Origin: Phytophthora colocasiae
Taxonomy: Eukaryota > Oomycota > Peronosporomycetes > Peronosporales > Peronosporaceae
DNA length: 64,000 nucleotides
Assembly: GCA_018806915.1 (NCBI GenBank)
Contig: JAGKQI010000061.1
Coordinates: 2,170,001 to 2,234,000, forward strand
Direction: 5' to 3'
The position numbers and the translations under genes were made by a program. A model generated the notes under the pieces. That model was not told the origin of the DNA. It saw nothing but the letters and a program-made list of their open reading frames with translations, and made no database searches. Positions 10,815-19,864 of this stretch are shown here, one piece after another (positions within the stretch are counted from its first letter, which is position 1; every line of letters begins with the position of its first letter).

Positions 10815-10928
10815 CCAGGGGAGCTTACAGTAATCGATTCGAAAATGCAAAATTGCGCCAAAGTGTTAAGTACGATTTGCTTTGCTTAGTGGCTGACTGG
10901 GTACACTATTCTTTTGTCGTCCTCATAC

Positions 10929-11281
10929 GTACAAATAACGACGGAAAAAGACGACGGACTCAAAAAGACGTCGTAAGTCCAGCAATGTTCATCCGACCAC
11001 CTGGTGAAAAACTCACTAAGAATACAAAAAAAGTGAACCATTTTCCGCAAATCACTTCTTCGATTGGTTGAATATTATTTATAATAGCTGTAAATTTTGC
11101 TTTGCCGATTCTATTGGATAAAACAGAATTTTGTAATGAACAAAAATTGGACTTTGGGACATAGATTTCAATTTTGAGCCAATAGAAAACAGTAATGCCA
11201 GACGTCGTGTTTTTCCGTCGTCTAAGCTAACTATTGAAAGCACTAACATTTCCCGGCGGGTTTTTCCGTCGTTATTTGTAC
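10929..11281. mobile_element. Inverted-repeat insert (MITE-like candidate)
   Basis: A 21-base perfect inverted repeat (10929-10949 and 11261-11281, beginning GTACAAATAACGACGG) bounds a 353-bp AT-rich segment. Further copies of the GACGGAAAAA/TTTTTCCGTC motif occur just inside (about 10943-10973 and 11192-11215), so the ends are compound. No coding frame is inside. I could not find a convincing target duplication, so the exact ends are uncertain. It lies directly upstream of the SANT-like gene. Confidence 0.5.
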
Positions 11282-11342
11282 TTCCGTAGTTCCTTCCGTA
11301 CTGCAACAAATATTCGAAGTTGTTTTCTTGTAGGTGACAGCT

Positions 11343-12548
11343 ATGAGCGACAACAGCGACCCGGCGACGCCTTCCCTCGTTCACCTGTCTAAGGACGACT
11401 TCCGTATCATCGTGACTTGGATGGAAGTCCCTGCGAACTTCCAGGCTATCACTGGTATCCTGCCAAAACAAATGGGGCTACAGCCAAGGATCAAGAAGAA
11501 AGACGTTTTCAAAGCTTTGGCGACGCATTTACTCAAGCACACGAGCAATCCTTCTCTTCAAGTCCTCACTGGGCGTAATATGCAACAGCGATGGAGAACC
11601 TACATGCAGCGATACTACAAGACGCTCAAAGCGAGCAAGAAAGGGGTGGGGCTGTCCAGGGCCGACAAGCGGAAAGGAATATTGTCAGTTCAAGTAAAAC
11701 TGGACGTCATGTGTCCCCAATTCGCTCGGATGAAGGTTCTTTTCGGTGACCAGCCAATTGTGAAGCCATCTGCAACGACTGAGCTCTCTTTTCCGAACCA
11801 GGATCATAAGGACGAAGATTTTGGAAACGACTCGGACTCGGACGTTGACTGCAGTGATGTCGGGGAGACGAGTGCTGAGCATGGAGAAAATGCTCAGGCT
11901 GCGTCGGCTGTAGCTGGGACTCAGTCACAGTTGACACCAGCGTCTTCTGCTTCAGCCGACAGGTTGACGATGAAGGAGCTACTGGCGCAGGACCCGACTA
12001 AAGAGCCAATCGCCTCGGCTCGACAAGAGGCAATGACATCAGCTCAAGAGCAGCGTTCACCTTCACAGCAGCAGTCGAGCGGAGCAAAGCGTGCGCCATT
12101 GAGTTTAAACGGTCCGTCTGAAAACAGCAAGCACCACAAGTATGAAACGAAGCAAAAGAAGCAACGCCATGAAGCGCAACACCTTCCAGCTACGGAGTCG
12201 GCATCGACAAAATATGACTACCAGTATCTGGTGGAGAAGCTAGAGGAAGAGAAGCGTCGATGGAATGAGAAGCTAGAAGTCGAGAAGGCACTGTGGGAAG
12301 CTGATTTTGACTTTCGCCAACGAGAACTGGACGAACAGCGTGCCGAACGCGAAGAAGAGAAGCGGCGATGGGATGAAGAACAAAAGGCAAAGAAGTTACA
12401 ACATGAAGCAGAAGCTGAATATCGCCGACTTGAACTGGAGGACCAGCGTGCCAAACGCAAACACGAACTGTTGTTGGAGCTTCTTCGACAAAACAAGTCA
12501 GAGGAGGATATCAACACCTTCATGGGCAAGTTTGGCTCGTACTACTAG
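11343..12548 (+). CDS. SANT/trihelix-like protein with C-terminal coiled coil
   Basis: A 401-residue protein from the first ATG (MSDNSDPATPS). Residues about 15-110 resemble a Myb/SANT-like trihelix fold, with the spaced aromatic/tryptophan pattern FRIIVTWMEVPANF, followed by a helix around RWRTYMQRYYKTLKASKKG. A Ser/Gln/acidic linker follows, and residues about 295-395 are a strongly charged coiled coil (KLEEEKRRWNEKLEVEKALWE). Similar proteins form a large oomycete family, some probably derived from the SANT partner of PIF/Harbinger transposons. A TTTCTTGTAG acceptor-like sequence ends 10 bases before the ATG, so an upstream non-coding exon is possible. Family identity is an inference from pattern. 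Confidence 0.65.
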   Translation: MSDNSDPATPSLVHLSKDDFRIIVTWMEVPANFQAITGILPKQMGLQPRIKKKDVFKALATHLLKHTSNPSLQVLTGRNMQQRWRTYMQRYYKTLKASKKGVGLSRADKRKGILSVQVKLDVMCPQFARMKVLFGDQPIVKPSATTELSFPNQDHKDEDFGNDSDSDVDCSDVGETSAEHGENAQAASAVAGTQSQLTPASSASADRLTMKELLAQDPTKEPIASARQEAMTSAQEQRSPSQQQSSGAKRAPLSLNGPSENSKHHKYETKQKKQRHEAQHLPATESASTKYDYQYLVEKLEEEKRRWNEKLEVEKALWEADFDFRQRELDEQRAEREEEKRRWDEEQKAKKLQHEAEAEYRRLELEDQRAKRKHELLLELLRQNKSEEDINTFMGKFGSYY

Positions 12549-12858
12549 CTGTTGAAGGATGAGGTGCGTGGCTTGTTAGAAGAGGATCTTTGGAGCTGTG
12601 ATTCTTTTTCAAGTACTACATGTAGTACAGTAGTAGTGTTTATCTCAGATAACAAGCTCAAATGCTACGTGTTTGTAGCTTATGTAAATGTGAATATGAA
12701 AATGAAAGGAACAAGATGAGTATTTCCAAAGCACAAAGCCTGAATTGGGTTTCAATTAGCAACGCTAAGCTTGAAGGTGAGGGAGAGTAGCTTGACGCCA
12801 TAACGGCACTAGGTGCTTACATGGCGCCAGACTTGTCCACGAAGGCAAGAAACTACGC
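12549..12858. other. Convergent intergenic region with a 16-bp palindrome
   Basis: It lies between the 3' ends of the SANT-like gene and the P0 gene. It contains the perfect palindrome GTACTACATGTAGTAC (12613-12628) followed by more GTAGTA triplets. No gene is seen. It may take part in 3'-end formation for both genes. Confidence 0.45.
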
Positions 12859-13815
12859 TTAGTAGTCCTCGTCGCCTCCGCCGAACATGTCCATGCCGCC
12901 GCCCATGTCGACTTCCTCTTCCTCCTCAACGACCTCCTCCTTCTTGGTCTCAGTGGCAGCAGCGCCGCCAGCAGGGGCAGCGACGGCGAAAGCCGACGGG
13001 TCAGCCAGGAAGGCCTTGAAGGGCTCAGCCTTCTCGAACGAGAACTCCTCGCACTCCACAGCAACAGCCACCAGGTCCTTGAAGGCGTTGGCGATCGAGT
13101 GGGGGATCGAGGCGAGCGTAGGCAGGCCGAGCTCGAGCGACACAGCAGCCACGTTGCGCAGACCAGCCACGAACTTGGCGCAGAGGTCGGCCTCCGTCAG
13201 GTCCAGCACGGCAGGGTCGAAGATCGAACCGTTGTCGTACACCTGCTCGATCACCAGACCGTACGAGAACGGCTTGATGTCCAGCTTCTGCAGCAGAGCA
13301 GCCTCGGAGTTACCGACCTTCTCGCCCTTCTTGGTCAGCAGCACCTCCGTCACGATCTCAATCTGACCCTTCTGAATCTTGGTAGCGATCTGCAGAGCCT
13401 GGAAGAACGACGTCTGACCGGGGTCAGCGCCCGTAGGTCCAGGGGGCACAATGACGTCCACCGGGGCGATGGAGCCGACACGGGCGGGGGCAGGCACACG
13501 GTTGGACTCGAGCACCTCACGGATCTCAGCCAGGTCGTCGTTCGTGAACACGAAACCAACGTTGCCCTTAAGCAGAGGGATGAACTGCTCAAGCGGGTGG
13601 CCCGGGTTCTTCTTGACGAAGTTGTTGAACACCTTACGCATGAGCGTGTTCTTGCCCATGAGCACCTCACCGCGTCCACGGAGGACGAGACGGATCTGCT
13701 GCATCTGAGCCGAACCGACATTGTCCACACCGACGAGGAAGATCTTGGTGTAGTTCTCGAGCAGAGACTCGAGCTTCTCGAAGTATTCGAGCTTACGTTC
13801 CTGAGAGAGACCCAT
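12859..13815 (-). CDS. RPLP0: 60S acidic ribosomal protein P0 (uL10)
   Basis: A 318-residue stalk base protein that binds 25S/28S rRNA and anchors P1/P2 dimers in the GTPase-associated centre. Family marks include an N-terminal rRNA-binding domain with GVDNVGSAQMQQIRLVLRGRGEVLMGKNTLMRK and the P0 insertion domain with PPGPTGADPGQTSFFQALQI. KPFSYGLVIEQVYDNGSIF follows, and then the Ala-rich hinge. The acidic tail ends in DMGGGMDMFGGGDEDY rather than the almost universal SDxDMGFGLFD. It is a single exon with strong codon bias (preference for G/C third positions), as expected of a highly expressed gene. It is divergent from the cytidylyltransferase gene at 14201. Confidence 0.95.
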   Translation of the reverse strand: MGLSQERKLEYFEKLESLLENYTKIFLVGVDNVGSAQMQQIRLVLRGRGEVLMGKNTLMRKVFNNFVKKNPGHPLEQFIPLLKGNVGFVFTNDDLAEIREVLESNRVPAPARVGSIAPVDVIVPPGPTGADPGQTSFFQALQIATKIQKGQIEIVTEVLLTKKGEKVGNSEAALLQKLDIKPFSYGLVIEQVYDNGSIFDPAVLDLTEADLCAKFVAGLRNVAAVSLELGLPTLASIPHSIANAFKDLVAVAVECEEFSFEKAEPFKAFLADPSAFAVAAPAGGAAATETKKEEVVEEEEEVDMGGGMDMFGGGDEDY

Positions 13816-14200
13816 GGTGAAGAGAAACGCAGTACTTTAACCACTTAAGGACACTTGCGCTTGGATTTTGGAAGTAAATAGCGATGGCTCATTGCATTAA
13901 AGGGCTAAAGCTCTGGCTTCCACCAGTTTTTTTTTATGGAATAATGATGTTAAAGCTTCCACGCAACTTTTACCGCATGTTAATAACTGTATGGGAATCA
14001 TAATACGACGATATGATTGGTGTATTTTCCGCTTCTCTACCTTTTTTTTTAAGCGTACCTACGTAAAGGTACACGTAGCCATATTCGTGTGCACCACATT
14101 ACAGACACCTTCCATACTTAAATCAAGGTTCAACACGCCATATTTGTTGGCTCCTCCCCCCTCCTCAGCGCATTTATCCTTCTGATCTTCTTGTGCAGCC
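13816..14200. promoter_or_regulatory. 385-bp divergent promoter between P0 and the cytidylyltransferase gene
   Basis: An AT-rich intergenic region with long T runs (about 13927-13936 and 14042-14051) and a small inverted repeat around TACGTAAAGGTACACGTA (14060-14077). No gene is seen. It must carry promoters for both flanking genes. Confidence 0.45.
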
Positions 14201-15613
14201 ATGTCAGAGGCACTTGCCAGCCGTGTAGTGCTGTATGTGCACGAGTTATTGCACTCTCCTACAGCGGACGAGATCATGGTGCATGCGCATAAGCTGTTCG
14301 CGAGAATGGGCTTCCCGGAACCGTATCCGGATGCCGAACGTCTAGCCATTGCGCTGCTCACTGGTGTCTTCACACTGTTGGCTTACTTTGTGCTGTTCGG
14401 TAAGCGCCACCGCAGACGGAGAAAAGCATTGCAGCAGGATCTGGACAGAGCCTACCAGAAGGTGCAGGAACTGCAGGACCGTATGGCTCAGATGGAGCTG
14501 GAGGAACGTGAGGAGCCTCCTAAGGAACAGATCCGCATCTGGATGGACGGAGCCTTCGATATGATGCACTATGGACACATGAACGCCTTCCGCCAAGCCC
14601 GTTCACTTGGCACGTACCTTGTTGTTGGTGTTAACGACGATGAATCCATTACCGCCTGCAAGGGAGCACCCCCAGTGCTTAACAATGAAGAACGTATCGC
14701 CTCAGTGGAAGGTTGCAAGTTCGTGGATGAAGTGGAGCCCCATTGCCCATACATCATGAACGAGGAGTACTTGCAGCGTATGATCAAGAAACACCGCATC
14801 GACTATGTGGTCCACGGAGACGACCCGTGCATTGTTGATGGCAAGGACGTGTACGAATCGGCACAGAAGCTCGGCAAGTACAGAACCATCCCGCGGACGG
14901 AAGGTGTGTCTACGAGTGACATTCTTGGACGTATGCTGGTCATGCACAAGACCCACCACACGCACGACCACTTTGCTGCCAACGGACAATTGTCGTCGCA
15001 GATGCTGCAAGACAAGAAGGCCAAGGAGCGACCGTCCAAGTTCCTCACGACGAACCGTATGCTGCGCCTGTTCTCGGTTGGTAACCACGAACCGCTGAAG
15101 ACGGACAAGATCGTGTACATTGATGGCGCGTTCGACATGTTCCACGCTGGCCATGTCGAGATTCTGCGACTTGCCAAGGCACAAGGCTCGTACTTGATCG
15201 TGGGTGTGCACAACGACAGCGTGGTGAACGCCCACCGTGGCCTGAACTACCCGATTATGAATCTGCACGAGCGTGTTCTCAGTGTGCTTGGCTGCAAGTA
15301 CGTGGATGACGTGCTGATCGACGCCCCGTGGCAAGTGACACCCGAGATGATTGCGTCGCTGAACATTTCCGTGGTTGTGCACGGAACACACCGCGACCAG
15401 CACCACCTGCCAGAGTTCTCGCTTGAGGAGCACTACGAGCACGCGCGCAAGGCCGGCATTTTCCAGTTGATCCAGAGCCCCAACAAGCTGGACGTGAACG
15501 ACATTGTGGCACGTATCAACGACAACCGCGAGCGTTTCGAGAAGAAGTTCGTGAGCAAGATGAAGTCCGAGGAAGAGTACTACGCAGACCGTTACGGCAA
15601 GAACAAGAACTAG
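14201..15613 (+). CDS. PCYT2: Ethanolamine-phosphate cytidylyltransferase (PCYT2/ECT), membrane-anchored
   Basis: A 470-residue enzyme of the Kennedy pathway, making CDP-ethanolamine from phosphoethanolamine and CTP. It has two cytidylyltransferase domains. Domain 1 has DGAFDMMHYGHMNAFRQA (HYGH at about 123-126) and the nucleotide-binding signature RTEGVSTSDILGRML. Domain 2 has DGAFDMFHAGHVEILRLAKAQG (HAGH at about 315-318). Both HxGH motifs are intact. An N-terminal transmembrane segment (residues about 48-67, LAIALLTGVFTLLAYFVLFG) is followed by a basic patch KRHRRRRK and a coiled coil to about residue 103. This resembles the membrane-anchored plant PECT1 layout and is absent from the animal enzyme. 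Single exon. The start is the ATG just after a pyrimidine-rich leader. Confidence 0.95.
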   Translation: MSEALASRVVLYVHELLHSPTADEIMVHAHKLFARMGFPEPYPDAERLAIALLTGVFTLLAYFVLFGKRHRRRRKALQQDLDRAYQKVQELQDRMAQMELEEREEPPKEQIRIWMDGAFDMMHYGHMNAFRQARSLGTYLVVGVNDDESITACKGAPPVLNNEERIASVEGCKFVDEVEPHCPYIMNEEYLQRMIKKHRIDYVVHGDDPCIVDGKDVYESAQKLGKYRTIPRTEGVSTSDILGRMLVMHKTHHTHDHFAANGQLSSQMLQDKKAKERPSKFLTTNRMLRLFSVGNHEPLKTDKIVYIDGAFDMFHAGHVEILRLAKAQGSYLIVGVHNDSVVNAHRGLNYPIMNLHERVLSVLGCKYVDDVLIDAPWQVTPEMIASLNISVVVHGTHRDQHHLPEFSLEEHYEHARKAGIFQLIQSPNKLDVNDIVARINDNRERFEKKFVSKMKSEEEYYADRYGKNKN

Positions 15614-16035
15614 GAACAACAACCGGCATAGGCTAGCTAGTTGGTAGTTACACTGGAATAAGGGATCGCTCTCGTAGCTCGTAAGCTCATGTACCGTTAC
15701 GCCACGTCAGAATCCGTCTTCATTTTGCCGACAAAAAGATCGTTTTGCCATTTTGGAATCTCGTTCATGCTGGGACGTACGTCACGTACTACGTGCTGCT
15801 CGTATCTTCCTCCACTCGTGGCTCTCTCTAATGCTCTGTGTGTGCTGATGATCTAGGTATCGTACGCCTGCAGCGGTCGGTTCGCGCGTTTCCTTGCCAG
15901 CAGCTTGCGTCTCTCCTCCGCAGTGGGAGCTCTTTTACCCATCCTGCTCGTCTACAGTCCACTCCTCGCTCCTTAGCGCTTCTGTCGCTCTCTGCTCTCG
16001 CATTATCTTGTGCTTTCTGCGCACCAAAGCTGCTA
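15614..16035 (+). other. 3' flank of PCYT2 and unresolved 5' part of the RMDN gene
   Basis: Bases 15614-15830 are 3' flank with an ACGTACGTCACGTACTACGTG cluster of overlapping half-palindromes near 15777-15797. From about 15838 the RMDN frame is open without an ATG and reads like a mitochondrial presequence plus membrane span (QRSVRAFPCQQLASLLRSG, then LALLSLSALALSCAFC). The true start may be in an upstream exon I could not place. Confidence 0.4.
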
Positions 16036-16737
16036 ATGGAGTCCGCTGACGCTGTAAAAGCCGAAGAACTGTACAATGACAACGCCTTCGACCGGCGTGA
16101 GCTGCTCAATAAGCTCAAGGAGATGCACGCGGCTCACCCGGAAGACGTGGGCGTGATCTGGCGTTTAACTCGCGCTGCTTATGACGTCTCCAACCTCAAA
16201 GCGACAAGTGCAGACGAGAAGAAGGAGCTCACGTACTACGCACGCGACGTCATTCAGAAGGGCTTGGATCTTACCAAGGATGTGGCTCAAGTACACAATT
16301 GGTACGGCATCATCTTGTCGTCCATTGGCGACTACGAAGGCTCCAAAGTCTCAATTGCCAATTCGTACGTGATCAAGAGCCACTGGGAGAAAGCGGTGGA
16401 GCTCAACCCGTCCAACCCGACACCTTATTATCTGCTGGGCCGTTGGTGCATTGCCATTGCCGACCTGTCGTGGCTGGAACGCAAAGCAGCAGCTGTGCTA
16501 TTCGGCACGCCGCCGGAGTCTTCGTATGATGAAGCCTTGAGTTTCCTGCTTAAATCGGAGGAGCTCGCTCCAGACTCTTGGAAGAAGCGATCGTTGCTCA
16601 TTGCCCAGGTCTACCAGAAGAAGAAGGAATACGCAACGGCTAAGGAGTGGGTGAACAAGGCGTTGGCGATCTCCATTGGAGCTGAGGAGGACGAGATCGC
16701 CCATGAAGAGGCACAGGCGTTGCTGACGAAGCTGTAG
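16036..16737 (+). CDS. Regulator of microtubule dynamics (RMDN1)-like TPR protein
   Basis: The coding core is 233 residues from the first in-frame ATG (MESADAVKAEELYND). It matches the RMDN/FAM82 family: a helical N-terminal part (GVIWRLTRAAYDVSNLKATS), then HNWYGIILSSIGDYEGSKVSIANSYVIKSHWEKAVELNP, then YYLLGRWCIAIADLSWLERKAAAVLFGTPP, and a last TPR-like pair. Human RMDN1 is mitochondrial/microtubule-associated. The frame is open upstream to about 15838 and codes a presequence-like stretch, so the mature gene probably starts earlier. No intron is present in the core, unlike the decayed copy downstream. Confidence 0.85.
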   Translation: MESADAVKAEELYNDNAFDRRELLNKLKEMHAAHPEDVGVIWRLTRAAYDVSNLKATSADEKKELTYYARDVIQKGLDLTKDVAQVHNWYGIILSSIGDYEGSKVSIANSYVIKSHWEKAVELNPSNPTPYYLLGRWCIAIADLSWLERKAAAVLFGTPPESSYDEALSFLLKSEELAPDSWKKRSLLIAQVYQKKKEYATAKEWVNKALAISIGAEEDEIAHEEAQALLTKL

Positions 16738-16914
16738 GCAATGATGGAGACCTATCTACCAGCCTTAGTTGGCCAGCATTTGCTGGCCAAGTGATGATGC
16801 GACGTGGGTGAACTGTGTCGCAATGCATGCATCAACCCAGCTCAATCTATCAGTGCCGTTGATGTCGTTTGCATTTCTCTTCTTTCCTCCATCCAGTGAA
16901 TTTAGTGCTCTCCA

Positions 16915-17631
16915 ATGTCTGCTTCCAAGACGCCAATGGAGTCTGCTGAAGCTCTGCAGGTGGATGAACTCAACAATGACATCACGTTCGACCGTCGAGA
17001 GCTGCTGAATAAACTCAAGGAGATGCACGCAGCTCACCCAGAAGACATTGGCGTGATCTGGCGTTTGACTCGTGCTTGTTATGACGTTTCTAACCTCAAG
17101 TGGCAATGAGAAGAAGAACCTCATCTACGACGCGCACGACATCATCAAGAAAGCCCTGGATCTCACACAGGACAACGCTCAAGTGCACAACTGGTAAGAC
17201 AGTTAAAACCCACATTTCAAACACTAAAAACTGACGATATGGAGACAGGTACGGCATCATCCTGTCTTCTATCGGGGACTACGAAGGCACCAAAGTAGCG
17301 ATCTCCAACTCGTACGTGATCAAGAAGCATTGGAGACAGCAATTGAGCTCGACCCGTCCAACTCCATGACGTATTATCGTGGCTGGAACGTAAAGCTGCG
17401 GCTCTTCTCTTCGGGAAACCGCCCGAGTCCTCAACGAAGCGTTGAAGTTCCTCCTGAAGGCAGATGAAGTAGCCGTCGAAGCCTGGAAGGAGCGTCTATT
17501 GACCATTGCGCAAGTCTATTACAAAAAGAAGGACTATCCTGCAGCCAGAGCGTGGGTTCACAAGGCTCTGGCACTGCCCATAGGCCTCGAGGAGGACGAG
17601 ATCTCGCACGAGAAGAGCAATACATTCACTC
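16915..17631 (+). pseudogene. Decayed tandem copy of the RMDN-like gene
   Basis: A second copy starts MSASKTPMESAEALQVDELNND and stays close to its neighbour through CYDVSNLK, then loses frame at about 17100 through small deletions (stop TGA at 17107). A 54-base stretch with GTAAGA...ACAG ends (about 17196-17249) interrupts the Trp codon of HNWYG. The neighbour has no intron there. Further damage includes loss of about 40 bases around the YYLLGRWCIAIADL block (near 17370). The end of the coding similarity (EEDEISHEKS) is near 17625. Several unrelated breaks make a functional gene unlikely. Confidence 0.8.
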
Positions 17632-17966
17632 TTTACATACACTCTCGCTTTACCATTACTCTTGTACAAAACTGCATGGAGTGGAATCTTCTGCCCGTAA
17701 TAAAAGAAATGATTGGTGGAAATATTTTCTTTATATCCAATCATAGAAGGGGGAGCAGCCGGGTGGTTATTAGACTGACTATTGCGGAAGCCAAAGGCGC
17801 GAGACGTCCAAGTCCTGCGCAGCCCTTAGCCTCTCGTCGCTTCTGCCCTGCTCCAGCGGGGGCTACTGCGTCCGCACACGCCTCTGCTCATTGAGAACCC
17901 CCTGAAGTCTTGTACCCCCCGCGTGTTTGTGACGCTTAGAGACGTCACTGGATTGGAATCTTCACG
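17632..17966. other. 335-bp intergenic region before the TBL1-like gene
   Basis: It contains AT-rich sequence following the pseudogene and then a GC-rich leader (CCTGCTCCAGCGGGGG) before the LisH-WD40 gene. No gene is recognised. Confidence 0.35.
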
Positions 17967-19864
17967 ATGGCGATCACTTCGGACGAGGTGAATTTCCTCG
18001 TCTACCGGTACCTGCAGGAGTCGGGATTCCTGCACTCGGCCTTCACCTTCGCGTACGAGAGTCAGCTGGCGAAATCCAGTGTCATTAACACGGAGCTGCC
18101 GCCCGGAGCGCTCGTGTCTTTTATGCAGAAGGGTCTGCAGTATGTCGGGATCGAAGCGCACATTAATGAGGTGTGTCCAGCTGTAATTGCCCCCTTGACT
18201 ACATGGAGGGAGAAGTGCTGACTATGTGAACTGGTTTTTGCTGGCTGCCAGGACGGAACGGAGCGCGAGTGTGACGGCGACTTCTCGCTATTGAGTCCGC
18301 ACATTTGCCGCGTGGCGCAATCTGCCTCCAGTAGTGCCAGGTCATTCAAGGCTTCCAATAAACGGAAGCGGAAGGGTGATGGATCTCCAGACGCTGTGGA
18401 CGGTACGAAAGGTAGGGAATCGGAACTGGGTGATTTTGATAATTTTTATTATTAATGTTGTTTTCCTGTTGGTAGAAATGAACGGAGTGGATAAACTTGA
18501 CAAGGAAGCGCTGGTACTGTTGAATGGACACGAGAAGGAAGTGTACGCGTGCTCGTGGAACCCTGCGAAGAACATCCTGGTCTCCGGATCCAGCGACTCC
18601 ACTGCGCGGGTCTGGTCTTTGCCGAACAAAGTGGAAGACAGCAAGGCGGTGGTACCTAAAGTACTTAATCACGGGACAGGACCGCACAAGGATGTCACGA
18701 CCCTCGAGTGGAACGTACGTGCTTATTTTGGGAGATGGACGGGTGGATCAATGGACAATTTGACCTGACGGCATGTTGTTTTATTGTTCAATTGCAGCAT
18801 GACGGATCGTTACTGGCGTCTGGAACTTATAACGGCAAGACACGGATCTGGGATGCAGAAGGCGAGATGAAGCATATTTTCCAGTACCACAATGGACCAG
18901 TGTTTGCTACGCGGTGGAGTAAAACCAGCTTGTTTCTGCTCAGTGCTAGCTTTGACAAGACTGTTGTTGTTTGGGATGCTACGACTGAAACGAAAACGCA
19001 ACAACTGAAGCTGCATGATGACCCGATATTGGATGCATCGTGGAAGGATGACTCTACTTTTGCTACATGTTCATCGGATATGAGCATCTGTGTTGCTCGT
19101 GTGGGGGAAACAAAAGCCGATGTCGTACTGCGAGGACATAAGGATGCGATTAACTCGGTCAAGTGGGATCCGTCTGGCCGGTATTTAGCGTCATGCTCGG
19201 ACGACTACACGGTGAAAATCTGGGACCCTTCAAAGGTTATTGACAAGAAGGATCGTAGCGCCATGGGCGTTGAGAATAGCGACAACAAGACGGACGCGGA
19301 CCCTGATGCAGCAAGCTCAGCGGCTCTGGTATACACTCTTAAAGAGCACAAGAAGGAAGTGTACACGTTCCGCTGGAGCTGTACTGGCCCAGGCACATTG
19401 CTCCCGGATCAGCCGCTGACATTAGCCAGTGCATCCTTCGACGGCACTGTGAAACTTTGGGACGCCGAGTCAGGTTCCTGTAGGAGAACATTTGATCACC
19501 AGTACGTGGCTTGTGGTGTGTACCCGAGAGTATCGATCAAGCGTTCTAACACCTCATTGCTGTTTTGTTGATGCTGCAGATATCCAGTATATGGTGTTGC
19601 GTTTAGCCCAGATGGGGAGTACTTGGCTAGTGGAACAGTAGGGGGAATGGTCAACGTCTGGTCACTAAAGGTGCGTCGGACTTGTGTCTACTAGCTTTAT
19701 CGTCGAGACTAACCTGCCACAATGCTATTGCGCAGGATGGGTCCTTGGTGAAGACGTATCATGCAAATGGTGATATCTACGAGGTCAACTGGAACAAGCA
19801 GGGCGACCAGATCGCGGCATGCGTGTCCAGCGGTGACGTCGCAATTATCAATTTTCGATTGTAG
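17967..19864 (+). CDS. LisH and WD40 protein, TBL1/TBL1XR1-like corepressor subunit
   Basis: Six proposed exons: 17967-18170, 18252-18411, 18476-18714, 18798-19501, 19580-19670 and 19736-19864. They total 1527 bases (508 residues plus stop) with closed phases and GT...AG ends. The N-terminal LisH motif is [22 protein letters not shown] (residues about 7-28), followed by an F-box-like helix pair and a basic linker KRKRKGDG. Eight WD40 repeats follow, with [57 protein letters not shown] and [12 protein letters not shown] visible. Exon 6 codes a last partial blade ending [11 protein letters not shown]1 proteins are subunits of NCoR/SMRT-HDAC3 complexes. It is the single such gene in the window and is well preserved. 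Confidence 0.92.

Noticed and set aside
13099..13848. 249-codon frame antisense to ribosomal P0
   Set aside because: Strong codon bias of P0 removes stops on the other strand; no motif and no separate promoter.
14702..15622. 306-codon frame antisense to the cytidylyltransferase
   Set aside because: Same effect of biased codons; composition is His/Val/Leu-rich without any domain.
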